Below are positions 32,952 through 42,028 of a stretch of 64,000 nucleotides of DNA, in pieces. The notes beneath the pieces are model-generated. The model was not told where the DNA came from, searched no databases, and was given only the letters and a program-made list of their open reading frames with translations. The stretch's first letter is position 1. Each line of letters opens with the position of its first letter. The translations under genes and the position numbers were made by a program. This DNA is from an uncultured Acetatifactor sp. (GTDB lineage Bacteria; Bacillota; Clostridia; Lachnospirales; Lachnospiraceae): contig CAJTZD010000003.1 of assembly GCA_910584235.1 (NCBI GenBank), positions 1 through 64,000 of the forward strand, written 5' to 3'.

Positions 32952-35117
32952 CTATCTGGCCGCGGCAGCGGCATTCACCAAATAGCTTTCCCCGCCCACA
33001 GTCACGCCATCGCCGGTCCAGTCCGTCTTCCCATAGTTCACATAGATACTGACACCATTGTCATAATCCACCCGCACCACATCCTCAGTCAGAAGCACAC
33101 GATCCTCCATGCACGCTCCCCACACGCTCCCAAGAGCCTCTTTGATCTCCCCGTATTCCCGGATGATGGAATCTTTCCACACCGCATACTGAGAGCTGTA
33201 GATCCAGGAGGAAGCCGTATCGATCAGCTCCACCGAATCCTCCCAGGTCACATACCAGGTAGGATATGCCCCGTATTCCACGCACTGCAGCAGATCAAGC
33301 TTTGCGTTGGCATGAAAGTTCCAGCCCTCCGAGTAATAGGGAATGCATCCTTTCAGCACGATCTGCATAAAGGGCACTGTCTGCGTAAAAATATAGTAAT
33401 TGCTGGAGCCTGACGGCATATCATAAATGGCGCCGCAGCGCTCCCAGATATAGGCAAAGGGCGCGTACAGGTTCAGGCTCATTCCCGCGGTGTCCGCCTG
33501 CTGCCAGAGCCTTACCGCGTCCGCCCTTGTGGAGACGGCCTTTCTGTTCCAGTTGGAATAGGGAGTTCTGCCGAAAGCGTCCAAGGACAGACTGGTCACC
33601 CCTATGCCAGATGCCTTTTTGGCAAATTTATTCAGTGCGTTGGCAGTGTAGGAGGGCGCAAGCCAGTTGAAAGCCCCATTGTCAAAGGATTCCAGCATGG
33701 TGCGGTTGATTGCCTGGGCCTCGTCCTTATTGCCGTATCCGCCCACTTCCTCGTATCCCCTTGTAAAATCCGCGTACAGCGATACGTTGGTTCCAAGTTC
33801 CGTGAGCGCTTGGATCTCTTTCTTCCAGGCGGATTTGGAACCGGTCTTCCCGCTGAATGAAAAGGCGGATGGACCTGCCCCCGAGGCGCCGTCCCCCGAA
33901 TATCCTCTCAGCACAACGTTCATATCCGAAAGCCCTGCGCCGCAAAGCTCCTGCAGGATTTCACGGGCCTGCTCCAATGTAGTCATGGTCACTGTCTTTG
34001 AGCCGATGAGCCCCTTTTCCTGCTCGGACAGCACCATTTCCAGCCTTACGGGCACGGCATCCCCGCCGTTTTGCTTCGTGAGCTTTCCGCCCTCAAGCAG
34101 CCATTGTCTGTAGGCTTTGGCAATCCCCACATAATCCGCCTCCTCACCGGACAGCAGCACATATGTGACGCCAAAGCTTCCGGGATTTTTCTCCTCCTGG
34201 TTTGATGTCAGGCTGCTTCCGCTCTGGCTGAGCTTCATCTGATAGGTTTCCCGCAGGATGAACTTGGGCTGGATCAGGTTATAGGGTGTGCGGATTCCGC
34301 TGGCCTGAGCTAAGATTTTACAGTATTCATCCCCCTCTGTCACAATCCCCGCAATGCCCTGCTTCCCCTCCTCCAGGATGCTTCCGAAAACGGGCATATA
34401 GATTTCTTCCGCAGGCTTTAGCATGCCCTCCACATCGGCGCTTATGAATGCCCCCAGCCCTAAGTCGCTGCCATAGATCTGCTTTTCATAATTTTCCGCG
34501 GCCACGGTCTTCGTGCCCGTGGAGATCAGCGCGCCGCACCCGTCCGGCACAAACAGATAGCCGTTGTTGTCATATCCGTAGCTGGAGCCCAGAAAAGGAT
34601 ATACAAAAATGCTTTGGAGCCTGACTGCGCTCTCCGGAGATTCCTCTATGGACGCTTCCGGAATCAGTACCCGAATCCCGTTCTTAGTCAGCGTCACCTC
34701 TATCTCAAAGCTGATTCCGTCCGAAAAGCCGATGGTGCTTCGGAACCCGTCTTCCATCCCCTGGGAGTTTACCCTGGCGCCATCCTCCGTTATGCTCAGG
34801 GTCTTCACATTCCCGTTTTCCAGCCTGCATTCCACCGAAATGCCGGACTGTCTCATCCCTGCATAGGTGGCGTTCAGGTCGCCCTCCCGGGGCTCGGGCC
34901 CGCAGGAGTCGTATACATAGCCTCCGTCCTTATCCCGGATCCGGATGGCCAGGGACTCCGGCTGATAGTACAGCTCCAGACGGTCGTTCTCCGCCGCCAG
35001 TTCATAGCCCGCTTCCTGCGCACTGGCCCTGGCCGGCGCCGTAAGGCCAAGCAACCCGCCGGCTAACAGCGTCCCAAGCGCCATGGCAACCCTGTACCAT
35101 GCTTTTTTCTTACACAC
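32952..35117 (-). CDS. Secreted DUF5696 protein, probable TIM-barrel glycan-active protein
   Basis: This 721-residue protein has a signal peptide (residues 1-34, LLAGGLLGLTAPARASA) without a lipobox Cys, so it should be secreted. I recognise it as DUF5696, a family without known biochemistry. The first 300 residues look beta-rich (AENDRLELYYQPESLAIRIRDKDGGYVY). From about residue 330 the pattern changes to alternating helices and strands, with ADYVGIAKAYRQWLLEGGKL, LYADFTRGYEEVGGYG, and SLSLDAFGRTPYSNW, which is reminiscent of GH31/GH36/GH101-like barrels. Asp and Glu at strand ends (YADF, SLDAFG, YVTWEDS) are catalytic candidates. The GTG start at 35117 has AAGGAGG. It overlaps the upstream YIP1 gene by 8 bases. 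Confidence 0.75.
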   Translation of the reverse strand: MCKKKAWYRVAMALGTLLAGGLLGLTAPARASAQEAGYELAAENDRLELYYQPESLAIRIRDKDGGYVYDSCGPEPREGDLNATYAGMRQSGISVECRLENGNVKTLSITEDGARVNSQGMEDGFRSTIGFSDGISFEIEVTLTKNGIRVLIPEASIEESPESAVRLQSIFVYPFLGSSYGYDNNGYLFVPDGCGALISTGTKTVAAENYEKQIYGSDLGLGAFISADVEGMLKPAEEIYMPVFGSILEEGKQGIAGIVTEGDEYCKILAQASGIRTPYNLIQPKFILRETYQMKLSQSGSSLTSNQEEKNPGSFGVTYVLLSGEEADYVGIAKAYRQWLLEGGKLTKQNGGDAVPVRLEMVLSEQEKGLIGSKTVTMTTLEQAREILQELCGAGLSDMNVVLRGYSGDGASGAGPSAFSFSGKTGSKSAWKKEIQALTELGTNVSLYADFTRGYEEVGGYGNKDEAQAINRTMLESFDNGAFNWLAPSYTANALNKFAKKASGIGVTSLSLDAFGRTPYSNWNRKAVSTRADAVRLWQQADTAGMSLNLYAPFAYIWERCGAIYDMPSGSSNYYIFTQTVPFMQIVLKGCIPYYSEGWNFHANAKLDLLQCVEYGAYPTWYVTWEDSVELIDTASSWIYSSQYAVWKDSIIREYGEIKEALGSVWGACMEDRVLLTEDVVRVDYDNGVSIYVNYGKTDWTGDGVTVGGESYLVNAAAAAR

Positions 35118-37140
35118 GAAGAGCCACCTCCTTATAGATACTCACCACAAACTGCCATAGCTGCTGTCCCAGCAGATAAAGCGTGAACGCCGCCAGCAGG
35201 AATAACAGCATCGTGACCACTGTGACGCAGATATTTTTTATGGTCTCGGAGACGCTGTATACATGGACCTCCTGCACCATCAGATAGAGCAGTATGACGC
35301 ACCAGCCCATGATCAGCAGATAGCCGAACTCATAGAAGAACCTCTCGTTTTCCGTCAGCGCATTGGAGACGATCTGCAGGGGCAGCAGGAAAACCAAATA
35401 GGGCGAAAGCGCATAAATGGTTCCGCAGTATACATGCTTAAACTTACCCTCTCCTCCCGAGATGGTACTCACCAGGAAATTACAGGCCACGAACAAGAGC
35501 AGCGGCAGCATGATTCGTCCGATGACTGCCCCCAGGTTCACATAGGCAATGTCCGTCTGGTTAAACAGGTAGCTGGTCACATATAAATCCGTTATCTGCA
35601 GGACGATGAGCCACAGATACAAAAACGTAGCCGTCAGCACGCTGACCTTTTCCTCATGATGAATGGTGTAATAGCCGTCGAAAGGGTTCCGCAGCATGAG
35701 CTTCATCACCTTTAGCTGCTGCAAAAAGGGAATCTCTCCCAATCTCCTGCCCATCTTCTCCACCGGAGCCAGGAAACCTTTCTTGGCGTTCAGCCTCCGG
35801 ACCAGCTTGGCTGCCGCCCACAAAAGGATCAAAGCAGCCATCACCCAGGTCAGATTTTTCTCAATCCACTGGTTTCTGGCATACCAGTAGGCCTGGGAAT
35901 ATCCGGATACATTGCCCGCCACCCGGTAGTAGTCCATGGCCTGGGTATAGTCCTGCCGCTTGAAGCTGGCCTTTGCAAGGGCCTCGTAGGAAAAGAGAAA
36001 CGCCGTGTTGGCCCGGTTGATCTCCTGCCAGTTCTGCTCCGCTTCCGCGTATTTGCCGTTCATATAGTCCGACAGCCCCAGATGGACCTTTCGGGCAAAA
36101 TCCGTAGGCTCATACTCCTGTATAATGCCCTTTCCCTTATCCAGCACATACAGAGTGCCGTCCTCCGACACATCGATGGCGGCTGCGCTGGACACAAGGC
36201 CGATTCTCTGCATCTGCGTATCCACATACCCGAAAGCAAAGATAATGTTGCCGTAGCTGTCGTATTCGTAGACGGTTCCCCAGGAATCCACCGCGTAGAT
36301 ATTCATGTTCCTGTCCACTGCCACATCCACGAAGCCATGGCTGTAATACCCCGGAGATATCAGATCCGCTCCCGCAATGGATAGCTTGCGGATGCTCTGA
36401 CCCTGCTCCCCGGCGTTCTGCCCCTGGGTGACGGTATACATCAGCCCCAGTTCATCCACCGCAATATTCGCCACGCTGGAGGGAATGTTCTTAAAAAGCT
36501 TATCCAGCTGCTCCTGGGTAAAGAAGGTTCTCTGCAGTATCATCATCAGCGAGGTGTTCGTCCGGTTGGAGCCAAAGTACCCCAGAAAGTTCCCCTCGAT
36601 GCTAAGCTGCATCACGCCGGAGGTAGAGCCCTCGGACACCACATACAGATTTCCCCTCTTGTCTACTCCGATCTTCACCGGCGAGAAAGCGCTGTTTTCC
36701 CCGAACACTTTCTCCTGGGGCTTCCCGATGCGCGTATACAGGCTTCCGTCATGGTGAAATACCAGAATCTCCCTGGCGCCGTAATCCGCCGCATAAATGT
36801 ATTCCTGCGTCACAGCCAGTCCGGAGGGCGCCGTCAGATACTCGGACGTGATCTCCTGGACGACTTCCTCCCCCTCCATCACAAGGATGCGGGCGTTCCC
36901 GGTATCCGCTATATACAGCTTCCCATTATAATAAAACAAATCCTCCGGCGACTTCAAATCCGGGTTCAGCAGGCTCCCCGGCTCATAGGCATCCTGGGTA
37001 TAGACCAGGTACCCGTTTGGCCCCTGGGTAAGGGTATGATACGGGGCCTGCCCATGCACTTTCATTTCTGCCGGCAGCAGTATGGCCAAAAGCACCGACA
37101 GGCAGATCCATCTGCAGGCTTTTTTTCCAAAATGTCTCAT
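35110..37140 (-). CDS. NHL beta-propeller / TPR / YIP1-domain membrane protein
   Basis: This 676-residue protein has a signal peptide (to about residue 31), then about six NHL-like repeats, for example LYIADTGNARILVMEGEE, YAADYGAREILVFHHDG and NIYAVDSWGTVYEYDSYG (residues 55-355). A short TPR-like region follows near 365-425 (DYMNGKYAEAEQNWQEI, SYEALAKASFKRQDYTQAMDYY). Next comes one membrane helix (WVMAALILLWAAAKLV, about 435-450) and a five-helix YIP1-like domain to the end. The propeller should face the outside. It sits in the middle of the transporter genes, with start and stop overlapping or touching its neighbours. I know of no defined function; a glycan sensor or assembly scaffold is a guess. 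Confidence 0.8.
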   Translation of the reverse strand: MRHFGKKACRWICLSVLLAILLPAEMKVHGQAPYHTLTQGPNGYLVYTQDAYEPGSLLNPDLKSPEDLFYYNGKLYIADTGNARILVMEGEEVVQEITSEYLTAPSGLAVTQEYIYAADYGAREILVFHHDGSLYTRIGKPQEKVFGENSAFSPVKIGVDKRGNLYVVSEGSTSGVMQLSIEGNFLGYFGSNRTNTSLMMILQRTFFTQEQLDKLFKNIPSSVANIAVDELGLMYTVTQGQNAGEQGQSIRKLSIAGADLISPGYYSHGFVDVAVDRNMNIYAVDSWGTVYEYDSYGNIIFAFGYVDTQMQRIGLVSSAAAIDVSEDGTLYVLDKGKGIIQEYEPTDFARKVHLGLSDYMNGKYAEAEQNWQEINRANTAFLFSYEALAKASFKRQDYTQAMDYYRVAGNVSGYSQAYWYARNQWIEKNLTWVMAALILLWAAAKLVRRLNAKKGFLAPVEKMGRRLGEIPFLQQLKVMKLMLRNPFDGYYTIHHEEKVSVLTATFLYLWLIVLQITDLYVTSYLFNQTDIAYVNLGAVIGRIMLPLLLFVACNFLVSTISGGEGKFKHVYCGTIYALSPYLVFLLPLQIVSNALTENERFFYEFGYLLIMGWCVILLYLMVQEVHVYSVSETIKNICVTVVTMLLFLLAAFTLYLLGQQLWQFVVSIYKEVALRV

Positions 37141-37150
37141 CGCGTTCTCC

Positions 37151-38023
37151 TTACTTGATACCGGAATGGGCCATTGTGCTCATCACATTATTCTGCATCA
37201 CGATAAAGATGATCAGATTCGGAATGAACATGATCAGCGTCGCCGCGGCCGCCATACCGATACCGGCCACATCATTTCCCGTGGTGGTCAGAGTCGACAT
37301 GTAATACGCAAATGTCTTCTGATTGTCATGGTTCAGGTACAGTTCGCTGGCCTCTATGGTATTCCAGGCTGTCTGGAATGTAAGGATCACTACCGTGGCC
37401 AGCGAGGATTTCGACAGGGGCACCACGATCTTGCGGAATGTATACCAGTCCGTAGCGCCGTCAATCTTGGCCGCCTCCAGCAGCTCATTGGGAATTTGGT
37501 CCATAAACTGCTTCACCAGAAACAGCCCTACGGGCATTGCCAGCGCCGGAATGATATGCACGGCGAATTTATCGATCATTCCCGTGCCGTATACGATCAG
37601 GTATTTGGGAATCTTCACCGCCGCCCCCACGAACATCAGCGCCATGGTATTGATGCCAAAGATCAGGTTCTTGGCGCGGAAGTTCTTCTTCGACAGCGCA
37701 TAGCCCGCACAGGCCGTGATCCCCACCGTGCACAGCACCGTCAGCAGCGTAGAGACGATGCTGTTGAAGAAATATCTGTAAATGGGCACATCCGAGCTGT
37801 TCATGGCCTCCACCAGCTTCCGGAAGCTGCTTAAGGACGGATGGGACACAAAGAAGCGCGGCGGATACAGATACAGCTCGTTCAAAGGCTTCAGAGCCTG
37901 CGAAAAGATAAACACAATGGGCAGTCCTGTCAGGATTGCCATGGGAATCAATATTACATAGAATTTAATCTGACTGGGATGAAACCTGGACGGATTCATC
38001 TTCTTTCCCTGTATGGATGCCAT
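37151..38023 (-). CDS. CUT1 ABC permease, MalG-like (first pair of the glucan locus)
   Basis: This 290-residue membrane protein has six predicted helices and an EAA loop near residues 170-195 (IPNELLEAAKIDGATDWYTF). It ends MSTMAHSGIK, as in many CUT1 MalG-like subunits of Clostridia. The start at 38023 has AGGAGG. It lies 38 bases after the MalF-like gene and 10 bases before the NHL/YIP1 gene. With 38062-38964 and the fused binding protein at 38957-41881 it forms a complete importer apart from the ATPase. Confidence 0.92.
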   Translation of the reverse strand: MASIQGKKMNPSRFHPSQIKFYVILIPMAILTGLPIVFIFSQALKPLNELYLYPPRFFVSHPSLSSFRKLVEAMNSSDVPIYRYFFNSIVSTLLTVLCTVGITACAGYALSKKNFRAKNLIFGINTMALMFVGAAVKIPKYLIVYGTGMIDKFAVHIIPALAMPVGLFLVKQFMDQIPNELLEAAKIDGATDWYTFRKIVVPLSKSSLATVVILTFQTAWNTIEASELYLNHDNQKTFAYYMSTLTTTGNDVAGIGMAAAATLIMFIPNLIIFIVMQNNVMSTMAHSGIK

Positions 38024-38061
38024 ATATACCTCCTATTTTAAATCGCTGCGCGACTTTGCCA

Positions 38062-38964
38062 TTACTCCCCGTCCCCGAAGAGCTTGAACACGCCCTTGGA
38101 GCTCACCGCTATAAAGATCAGCAGCACCACCGATATGGCCGAAGCGTATCCCATCTCATACCGCAGGAAACCATAGTCCTCAATGTGGTTGAGCACCAGC
38201 TGCCCCGCGTACTGAGGCGTGGGATTGGAGCCGGACAGCGTCACGCCGATGGCTCCGGCCTGAAACGTATTTACCACCGCCATCACCGCTCCGAACAGCA
38301 TCTGGGGCTTCAGGGACGGAATCGTAATATGGACGATCTCCTGGAACCGGTTCTTTACGCCGTCAATATATCCCGCCTCGTATAGCTCCGGATTGATATT
38401 CAGGATACCTGCCAGCATGGACAGGAAGCCCACACCCATACTGGACCACAGCGTCACGATGATCATCACCGGCATCAGCCATTCCGTGGACTGAAGCCAC
38501 TGCACGGGCTCCCTTATCAGCCCCCAGTTTAAGAGCAGGCTGTTGAGATAGCCGGTCTGATCTCCGTTGAACAGCACTTTCCAGATCACCGTCATGGCCA
38601 CGCCGCTGGTCATGGAGGGCGAGTACAAAATCAGCGCCAGCAGCGTCCTGGACCTTTTGGGAACCTGGGCCAGCATCCATGCCATGAGAAAGGAAAGGAT
38701 GTATCCCAAAGGTCCTGCGATCAGCGAGAACTTCAGCGTATTCGGCACCACATACTGCATAAATACCGCGTCCGACGTAAAAAGCGAAATATAGTTCTTA
38801 AGCCCCGCCCACTTGGGGAAATTCACGGAATCAAAGTCTGTAAAAGAAAGCGTCATGGCAAGGGCCACCGGAATCACTATAAAGGTCAGAAACAAAATCA
38901 GGTATGGCGCCAGGAACAGGTAGGCTGACCTTTCTTCTCTTTTCTGTTCGTTTTTCTTACTCAT
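38062..38964 (-). CDS. CUT1 ABC permease, MalF-like (first pair of the glucan locus)
   Basis: This 300-residue permease starts MSKKNEQKREER, followed by the first helix (YLFLAPYLILFLTFIVIPV). The EAA loop is near residues 215-235 (NPELYEAGYIDGVKNRF). The start overlaps the end of the fused binding-protein gene by 8 bases, which suggests coupled translation and a tight functional link between these two proteins. No ribosome site of normal strength is seen. Confidence 0.92.
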   Translation of the reverse strand: MSKKNEQKREERSAYLFLAPYLILFLTFIVIPVALAMTLSFTDFDSVNFPKWAGLKNYISLFTSDAVFMQYVVPNTLKFSLIAGPLGYILSFLMAWMLAQVPKRSRTLLALILYSPSMTSGVAMTVIWKVLFNGDQTGYLNSLLLNWGLIREPVQWLQSTEWLMPVMIIVTLWSSMGVGFLSMLAGILNINPELYEAGYIDGVKNRFQEIVHITIPSLKPQMLFGAVMAVVNTFQAGAIGVTLSGSNPTPQYAGQLVLNHIEDYGFLRYEMGYASAISVVLLIFIAVSSKGVFKLFGDGE

Positions 38965-41881
38965 CCTGCTTCACCCAACTCTCTATCAATTCAATTGACG
39001 GAATCCGGTATGTCCTGATCACGTTTCCGTCATCCATGTAACCGAATTCCTCCCACTTCCTGTTCAGCTCCTGGTTCATGAGGATGGAGGCATCGTCCAG
39101 GGAACTCCTCACATTCTCTCCGTTGAACACAACGGCGTTCCAGACATTGCTGATCTCGCGCTCGATCATATAGCTGGCAGGAGTCTTGACAAATTCGTGC
39201 AGCCATTTCCACTGCTCCATGACCACTTCCTTATGGCTCTCCGTAATGGGAAGTTCCGCAAAAGCTTCCACATTTGCCGTATTCCACATATAAGTATCCC
39301 CATAGAGAAGCTGCATCTGGGTACCGAAACGCTCCTGGGTCTCCCCGGAGAACCACCAGCGGAAGAATTCCCAGGCCGCCTCCTGCTTCTCGGACTTGGA
39401 GAAGATGACCCCTGTGGTCCCGCCGCCCGTGGCCCAGCGCTCTACCTCTCCCTCCGCGTTCTCTATCCCCGGCATCACGGCAATGTCCCATTTCCCCGCC
39501 AGCTCGGCGGCGGCGGCCTCCAGCTTAAGATAGGTGCTGAAGCTGGACACTCCCATGGGAATGGTGCCGTTTCGGAACGACTGATAGAAATCGGCCACCT
39601 CCGTGGGCAGACCGTATATGGTAAAGAGATCCGTCATAAATTTCATGGCAGCCAGGCCGTTCTCATCGTTTACCGCAACGGACATGCCGTCCTCCTCATA
39701 GACGGAACCGCCGTACTGCAGAATGAAAGGCGTGGTGGCGGAAAAGGTCTTAAACGAACTGGAGGAAGCCAAGGGAATGTAAAAGTTCATGCCGTACCGC
39801 TGGAGGATGGGCAGGATCCCAAGCACCTCCTCCCAGGTATCGGGCACCCCGATCCCCAGGGCCTCCATCAAGTCTTTTCTGTAATACAGTACAAAAAAGT
39901 CCTGAGTCTCCGGCAGGGCGTAAATCCCGTCCTCATAGGTATGGGTCAGCAAAGCCCCCGGCAGGAACTGTCTTCCCGTCTCCTCAAAGCCGTCAAACTC
40001 CCTCAGATCAGCAAGCACGCCCCGAATGGCCAGGTCATAGGGAAGATGCGCGCTCAGCCCCAGGGCCACATCCGGCTGGCTGTTGGTGGTGTTGGCCAGG
40101 ATCAGTTTGTTCTCGTCTTTCATCACGGAGAAATTGACCTTGATCCCTGTCCGGGGGGTAAAATAGGCGTCCGCCATGGTCTGCATCTCGTTGATGTAAG
40201 TCACGGCGCGGTTCACCCAGACATCGATGACGGTGTCGTACTCCTCTTTCCCTGCGGATTTCCCTGAGAACAGATCGTCGGCAAAATAGCAGATCTCCTC
40301 CCAGGTCTTACGCAGCGCTCCCACCTCAAAATCCGGAATGGCTCCCTGGGCCTGTCTAATATAGATGCAGTCCAGGGACATAGGGCTCTTCTGGATGCTT
40401 TCCAGCACCGTGCCCAGCATCTGCGCCACAGAGCTGGAGCCCTCCGAGAACGAAGAAAGGTTGTTGGGCAGTTCGTCAGGGTCGTCCCCCAGCTTGCGCA
40501 GCCTGCCGATGACGATCTTTAAATTGGAGATGTCCGAATTGCCCTCATCGCCCTGATTGAGCTCCACAAGTCTGTCATGAACCGTCTCCAGCCGGTCCGC
40601 CAGCCCGTAAAGTTCATCGCTCAGCTCCGGAATATAGGAGAGAATATCCCAGTCGCGGTTTACATCGTCGCTTCCGCCGGTAACCTTTTTCACCTCTACG
40701 GCTATGTCGGCTATGGTGTCAATCTGATCGGAAATGATATCCATCAGGGGATTCATCCCCGTGCTGTCGGCCTCCAGGCCCAGCACATGCTTTCCCGCCT
40801 CCAGGTAAAACGAAAAGGCGCCGTTCTCATCTCCGAACTCTTTCACGGTCCAGGACGCAGAGCTTTCAAAGGGCACCCCCGCCGCTTCCGCAAAGGGCAG
40901 CTCCCCGTCTATGGTCAGGGTACGGCGGACCACTGTGTTTGGCTTATCGTTCTGCCGGTATTTCAGAGCCACACTGTACCAGCCGGGCGTCTCTACTTCA
41001 AACTCGTAATACAGAGTCTGCCCGTTCTCATTCCAGGTGGAACCGCCGATGACGCTCATCAGCTTCGTGTTGGCCTGATAAGGGGTTGCCTCAATATCCC
41101 TGGTGGCAACAGGCCTTGCGGAGGTGGTGTTTTTCCAGGAAATCCGCTCCGCTTCCAGAGGGATGACCGCATCCCCTCCCCGGGTCTGGGGATACTGCTT
41201 TTTATAGTCCTCATACCCGCAGTTTTCCTGCATGGCCTCCACATATACTTTTCCCAGCAGTATGGAGGATTTCTCCATGGTCAGTTCGATTTCGTTCTCA
41301 CCCTCATTTAAATAGAAGAAAAGCCCGTCCTGCCCTCCCTGTCTCACGGATTTCAGCCTCCGGGACTGCCAGCCGTACCTGAGCATGGTATCCGGGGTGA
41401 TCTCGTCCCCTCTGGAGTCCGTGCGGAAAGGCCAGCTCTCCGTGTCATAGAGCTGCTCCAGTATCAATTCCCGGGCTTCCGAGAACTGATACGCCCCGTT
41501 TATCTTCAGGCTGACCGTGTGGGAGACTGCCTTTTGCGCAAGGCAGTAATAGTCCACCGCAATACTGTACAGTCCGCTCTCCCCGGCGGAAACCGTAAGC
41601 TTACATGTATCTCCCTTTTCCAGCCGGACCGCTTCCCCGTCGTACCCCAGAGAGTCCTCCGCCACCATAGCTTCCGACTGGGGAAAAGCAGCGGGATCGA
41701 CTACGTAAAAAGCGTCTTTTACCTCTTGCAATCCCTCCCCGCGCCATTGTTCGATTACCTGGCTGTAAGGAATCTCCCCCTGGTTCTCAGCGGCAGCTGC
41801 CGCAGCCGGCAGCACATTCCACACAGCCGCCATGAGAAACGCCGCGGCTATTCCTTTTATCCATCCTATCCGTTTCGCCAT
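38957..41881 (-). CDS. Giant solute-binding protein with N-terminal carbohydrate-binding-like domains
   Basis: This 974-residue protein is more than twice the usual binding-protein length. It starts MAKRIGWIKG with a signal peptide ending in an alanine run, and there is no lipobox Cys. Two beta-sandwich regions follow (about residues 75-220 and 235-385), with CBM35/CBM6-like wording such as GLYSIAVDYYCL, GENEIELTM, GWYSVALKYRQND and LEAGKHVLGLEAD. A mostly helical connector runs to about 560. The C-terminal 410 residues are a CUT1 binding domain (ILANTTNSQPDVALGLSAHLP, GIYALPETQDFFVLYYRKDLMEALGI). ATG 41881 has GGAAGGA. It probably binds long glucan chains and hands them to the permease pair directly downstream. 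Confidence 0.82.
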   Translation of the reverse strand: MAKRIGWIKGIAAAFLMAAVWNVLPAAAAAAENQGEIPYSQVIEQWRGEGLQEVKDAFYVVDPAAFPQSEAMVAEDSLGYDGEAVRLEKGDTCKLTVSAGESGLYSIAVDYYCLAQKAVSHTVSLKINGAYQFSEARELILEQLYDTESWPFRTDSRGDEITPDTMLRYGWQSRRLKSVRQGGQDGLFFYLNEGENEIELTMEKSSILLGKVYVEAMQENCGYEDYKKQYPQTRGGDAVIPLEAERISWKNTTSARPVATRDIEATPYQANTKLMSVIGGSTWNENGQTLYYEFEVETPGWYSVALKYRQNDKPNTVVRRTLTIDGELPFAEAAGVPFESSASWTVKEFGDENGAFSFYLEAGKHVLGLEADSTGMNPLMDIISDQIDTIADIAVEVKKVTGGSDDVNRDWDILSYIPELSDELYGLADRLETVHDRLVELNQGDEGNSDISNLKIVIGRLRKLGDDPDELPNNLSSFSEGSSSVAQMLGTVLESIQKSPMSLDCIYIRQAQGAIPDFEVGALRKTWEEICYFADDLFSGKSAGKEEYDTVIDVWVNRAVTYINEMQTMADAYFTPRTGIKVNFSVMKDENKLILANTTNSQPDVALGLSAHLPYDLAIRGVLADLREFDGFEETGRQFLPGALLTHTYEDGIYALPETQDFFVLYYRKDLMEALGIGVPDTWEEVLGILPILQRYGMNFYIPLASSSSFKTFSATTPFILQYGGSVYEEDGMSVAVNDENGLAAMKFMTDLFTIYGLPTEVADFYQSFRNGTIPMGVSSFSTYLKLEAAAAELAGKWDIAVMPGIENAEGEVERWATGGGTTGVIFSKSEKQEAAWEFFRWWFSGETQERFGTQMQLLYGDTYMWNTANVEAFAELPITESHKEVVMEQWKWLHEFVKTPASYMIEREISNVWNAVVFNGENVRSSLDDASILMNQELNRKWEEFGYMDDGNVIRTYRIPSIELIESWVKQDE

Positions 41882-41936
41882 ATCCAATGTCCTTCCAATC
41901 CTGCCGTCTGCCATACAAATACATCTGATACAATTT

Positions 41937-41966
41937 GTGGGAAAGGCCGCTCCGGGCCTTTCCCAC
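41937..41966 (-). promoter_or_regulatory. Intercistronic hairpin after the 493-residue binding-protein gene
   Basis: GTGGGAAAGGCC (41937-41948) pairs perfectly with GGCCTTTCCCAC (41955-41966) around six bases. No T run follows, so transcription should continue into the fused binding-protein gene. It matches the hairpins at 21540-21579 and 59187-59214 in position. Confidence 0.75.
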
Positions 41967-42028
41967 TTATCTATCCCCGGGCCCGCATATGAAAACTTAC
42001 CGCCAGGGCGACACGCGGGCCATGGATT

